This document shows, piece by piece, positions 61,763-64,000 of a DNA stretch of 64,000 nt (position 1 is the first letter of the stretch; each line of letters opens with the position of its first letter). The DNA lies in the NCBI GenBank assembly GCA_011390955.1, contig JAABRM010000035.1:1-64000 (forward strand), given 5' to 3'. Origin of the DNA: Oscillatoriales cyanobacterium (GTDB lineage: Bacteria > Cyanobacteriota > Cyanobacteriia > Cyanobacteriales > Laspinemataceae). The notes under the pieces are model-generated. The model did not search any database, was not told the DNA's origin, and saw nothing but the letters and a program-made list of their open reading frames with translations. The position numbers and the translations under genes are program-made.

Positions 61763-63012
61763 TGATACATCAACCACCCAGCGGTGCGCGGGATCTACTG
61801 CCTCTAGATGTGGCGCAAAAACGTTGGATTGAAAAACGACTTCGACCTGTGTTTCAACAATGGGGCTATCACCGAATTATTACTTCCACGGTGGAACGTC
61901 TGGATACGCTGATGGCTGGGGGCACGATTCAGCAGTCAACGGTGATTCAATTAGAAGACCGGGAAGATGATATCCCTTTGGGTTTGCGTCCAGAGTTGAC
62001 CGCTTCGATCGCCCGGGCAGCGGTGACTCGGATGGCCGAAAGTAGCTATCCCCTGCGGCTTTATTACAATGGCAACGTATTTCGGCGATCGCCCGAAGTG
62101 GGTCACGGGGGACAGCAGGAGTTCTTTCAAGCGGGGGTGGAATTACTCGGCGCAGGGGGATTACTCGCGGATGCAGAGATATTATTACTTCTGTTTAATT
62201 CTTTGCACAGTTTGGGCTTAAACCAGTGGCAAATTATTTTAGGTGAAGCGGGTTTAACTGCCTCATTGTTGTCACCTTTTCCCGAATCCTTGCGCGGGAA
62301 AATTCGTGATTGCATCGCCAAATTAGATCGCTTAACCTTGGAAACCCTGCCCATGTCCTCAGAACAGCGAGAACGGGCGTTATTGCTGTTCGATCTGCGG
62401 GGCAAACCGGAAGATGTGCTGCAAAAAGTAGCCAGTTTACCCCTTGACGCAGCCCAACAAACCAGCCTGGAAAACTTGAAATCCTTGGTGGACTTGCTCA
62501 AGGAATCGTCTAGCTGTCACCAAACCAGCGCCCCAGGAACGGATGCGTTAATTCTGGATTTAAGCTTAATTCGTCCCTTTGACTACTACACGGGGATTAT
62601 TTTTGAAGTGGTCAACGATACCCCCAGTGGACAACAAATCTTAGGACAAGGGGGTCGCTACGACCAACTCTTAAGCCTCTATCACCCAGAAGGAGAAATC
62701 ATTCCGGGGATTGGATTTTGCTTCAATATCGAAGGACTGCACCGAGTTTTGCGGTCTACGGGTCAACTGCCCCAGGAAACCCCCCCGACGCAATATCTGG
62801 TAGTGCCTAAAGTGCCTCAAGCCCAAGCAGCGGCTTTTACCTTCGCCCAAACCTTGCGGCAAAGCGGCGAAAACGGTCAAGTTGTCCGGGTGGAGATGAA
62901 CCTGGAAGCTGGACAAACCGAGGAAACCGTGCGTGACTATGCCCGGAGTCGCCAAATCCGTCAAATTGCCTGGGTCAGTCCTGACTCCACCGCCGAACTG
63001 GAAACGGTATAA
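61762..63012 (+). CDS. hisZ: ATP phosphoribosyltransferase regulatory subunit HisZ
   Basis: A 416-residue class II tRNA-synthetase-like protein. PPSGARDLLPLDV, RPELTASIARA, YYNGNVFRRSP and QEFFQAGVELLG follow HisRS motif 2 closely, and FDYYTGIIFEVV and GGRYDQLL follow its core; the anticodon-binding domain is weak or missing, as in HisZ. It activates the short form of HisG in the first step of histidine synthesis. HisG is not in the window. Coupled to the J-domain gene. Confidence 0.92.
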   Translation: MIHQPPSGARDLLPLDVAQKRWIEKRLRPVFQQWGYHRIITSTVERLDTLMAGGTIQQSTVIQLEDREDDIPLGLRPELTASIARAAVTRMAESSYPLRLYYNGNVFRRSPEVGHGGQQEFFQAGVELLGAGGLLADAEILLLLFNSLHSLGLNQWQIILGEAGLTASLLSPFPESLRGKIRDCIAKLDRLTLETLPMSSEQRERALLLFDLRGKPEDVLQKVASLPLDAAQQTSLENLKSLVDLLKESSSCHQTSAPGTDALILDLSLIRPFDYYTGIIFEVVNDTPSGQQILGQGGRYDQLLSLYHPEGEIIPGIGFCFNIEGLHRVLRSTGQLPQETPPTQYLVVPKVPQAQAAAFTFAQTLRQSGENGQVVRVEMNLEAGQTEETVRDYARSRQIRQIAWVSPDSTAELETV

Positions 63013-63247
63013 CACAAAATCCGGTTTAATGTGTAGCTAAAACTGTAGGTTGGGTTGAGGAACGAAACCCAACCTAACTAAGCAAAAAGGAAAAAGGACG
63101 CGAATGAAAAAGGATGCTAATCAAATAGGAACATCCTCTTTCATTACCACCTCTTTCCTCTTGCAAAAGTTGGGTTTCCTTACGTCAACCCAACCTAAGA
63201 ATACTTGCTACTACTTATTATTAAAAAGTTTCACGAGAGGAAACACA

Positions 63248-63475
63248 ATGCCACATACGATTGTTACTAATACTTGCGAAGGAATTGCCGATTGTGTTGA
63301 TGCTTGTCCCGTTGCTTGTATTCACGAAGGGCCGGGAAAAAATAGCAAAGGAACTGACTGGTATTGGATTGATTTTGCCACTTGTATTGACTGTGGCATT
63401 TGTTTACAAGTGTGCCCCGTAGACGGCGCAATTGTACCGGAAGAACGCCCCGAATTACAGAAGACTCCAGGGTAA
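63248..63475 (+). CDS. Small 2[4Fe-4S]-type ferredoxin
   Basis: 75 residues from ATG 63248, with GAGAGGA about 8 bases upstream; 48 in-frame codons further upstream are not conserved. Two cysteine clusters, CVDACPVACIHEG (with Cys before it in NTCEGIADC) and CIDCGICLQVCPVDGAI, indicate ferredoxin-type cluster binding, complete in the second motif and modified in the first (CxxxxxCxxxC). Electron carrier in the cytoplasm; partner unknown. Confidence 0.9.
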   Translation: MPHTIVTNTCEGIADCVDACPVACIHEGPGKNSKGTDWYWIDFATCIDCGICLQVCPVDGAIVPEERPELQKTPG

Positions 63476-63479
63476 AGCT

Positions 63480-63535
63480 TTAGCAGGGGAGCAGAGGAGC
63501 AGAGGGGCAGAGGAGCAGAGGTGCAGGGGAGCCCG
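63480..63535. repeat. 8-mer tandem repeat GAGCAGAG
   Basis: Six or seven units of GAGCAGAG/GGGCAGAG, the reverse complement type of the CTCCTCTG array at 7302-7362. Confidence 0.8.
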
Positions 63536-63540
63536 CCGTC

Positions 63541-63905
63541 GGCAGGGGGGATATAGCACTTTTCGGAGTTATGAAGTACAAAAAAACCTGTCATTCCCGC
63601 GAAGGCGGGAATCCAGAAAACCTCTGTAATCCAATAAAAACCGCTATATGTAGAGACGCGATATATCATCGCGTCTCTATGTTTTGTTATGAACAGGACT
63701 TACGCATAAAAGCTATTGGTAGGGTGTTGTTCCGAGCGGTAACGCACCAAGACCCCAGATATAGATTCGTTGCGTAAGTCCTAATGAAGTACAAAAAAAC
63801 CTGTCATTCCCGCCTTCGCGGGAATCCAGAAAACCTCTGTACTTCATCCAATAAAAACCGCTATATGTAGAGACGCGATATATCATCGCGTCTCTATGTT
63901 TTTTG
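63541..63905. repeat. Two direct copies of repeat family D around a family E element
   Basis: 63569-63682 and 63785-63900 are nearly the same: AAGTACAAAAAAACCTGTCA, the CCCGC...GCGGG hairpin, CCAATAAAAACCGCTATATG and a GTAGAGACGCGAT/ATCGCGTCTCTA hairpin. In the first copy the hairpin loop reads GAAGG and in the second CTTCG, its complement, so one loop has flipped. Between them lies CAGGACTTACGC ... GCGTAAGTCCT (63691-63781). The remaining bases to 64000 show nothing supportable. Confidence 0.85.
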
Positions 63906-64000
63906 GCGTTTTTTGGCAATATTTTATAGCGGTTTTCACCAAGAAATATCTGCCCGACAAATTACGCCCATACTAATATTTTTGCTTTACCTACTAATAC

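Overview
The window looks like chromosome from a filamentous cyanobacterium. The palindrome GCGATCGC (HIP1) recurs throughout. There are long heptanucleotide short tandem repeats (STRR) between genes. The gene set is typically cyanobacterial: sucrose synthase, a cyanobacterial-type Trm1, Ycf35, a BioU-type biotin enzyme, an apocarotenoid oxygenase, pentapeptide and WD40 proteins, an NB-ARC ATPase and several ferredoxins. An Oscillatoriales-like organism is my guess from the repeat style; no rRNA is present to fix it.

Layout. 0-5.5 kb: the end of a TnpB gene (IS200/IS605), two paralogous CheY-like regulators, a sugar kinase, and a divergent pair of DNA methyltransferases (C5-cytosine and SPPY-type amino) with no recognisable nuclease. 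5.5-7.5 kb: two tandem paralogous membrane proteins between STRR arrays. 7.6-13.5 kb: a sucrose-related block (family-4 glycosyltransferase and susA) around an NB-ARC protein. 13.8-26 kb: housekeeping and transport genes (M32 peptidase, queF, trm1, membrane glycosyltransferase, a third methyltransferase, BT1 folate transporter, apocarotenoid oxygenase) and a candidate small RNA.

26.1-29.4 kb is the most unusual stretch. Minus-strand toxin-antitoxin cassettes (two intact VapC pairs, one wrecked VapC with its antitoxin, and a small two-gene unit) are separated by eight same-direction copies of a ~65 bp palindrome-ended repeat. One antitoxin carries the first codons and upstream DNA of another family.

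29.5-45.6 kb: glutathione peroxidase, a second candidate small RNA, an orphan DALR-domain protein, a Crp-type regulator, cell-envelope lipoproteins, a UvrD/PcrA helicase interrupted by a 275-residue intein, a WD40 protein, a pentapeptide protein and a ribulokinase-like kinase. 45.8-53.5 kb: a JmjC oxygenase, a stand-alone deaminase with a possible immunity partner, bioU, a DUF2997-ycf35-ferredoxin operon and pfkA. 54.0-58.6 kb: three serine tRNA genes, one lying inside the 3' end of a phosphoesterase reading frame, and an EamA transporter broken by a 160 bp tandem duplication. 58.8-63.5 kb: ferredoxins, a nuclease lipoprotein, an inositol-phosphatase family enzyme, a J-domain/TPR protein and hisZ. 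Dispersed palindromic repeats fill most gaps and have shaped several gene ends.
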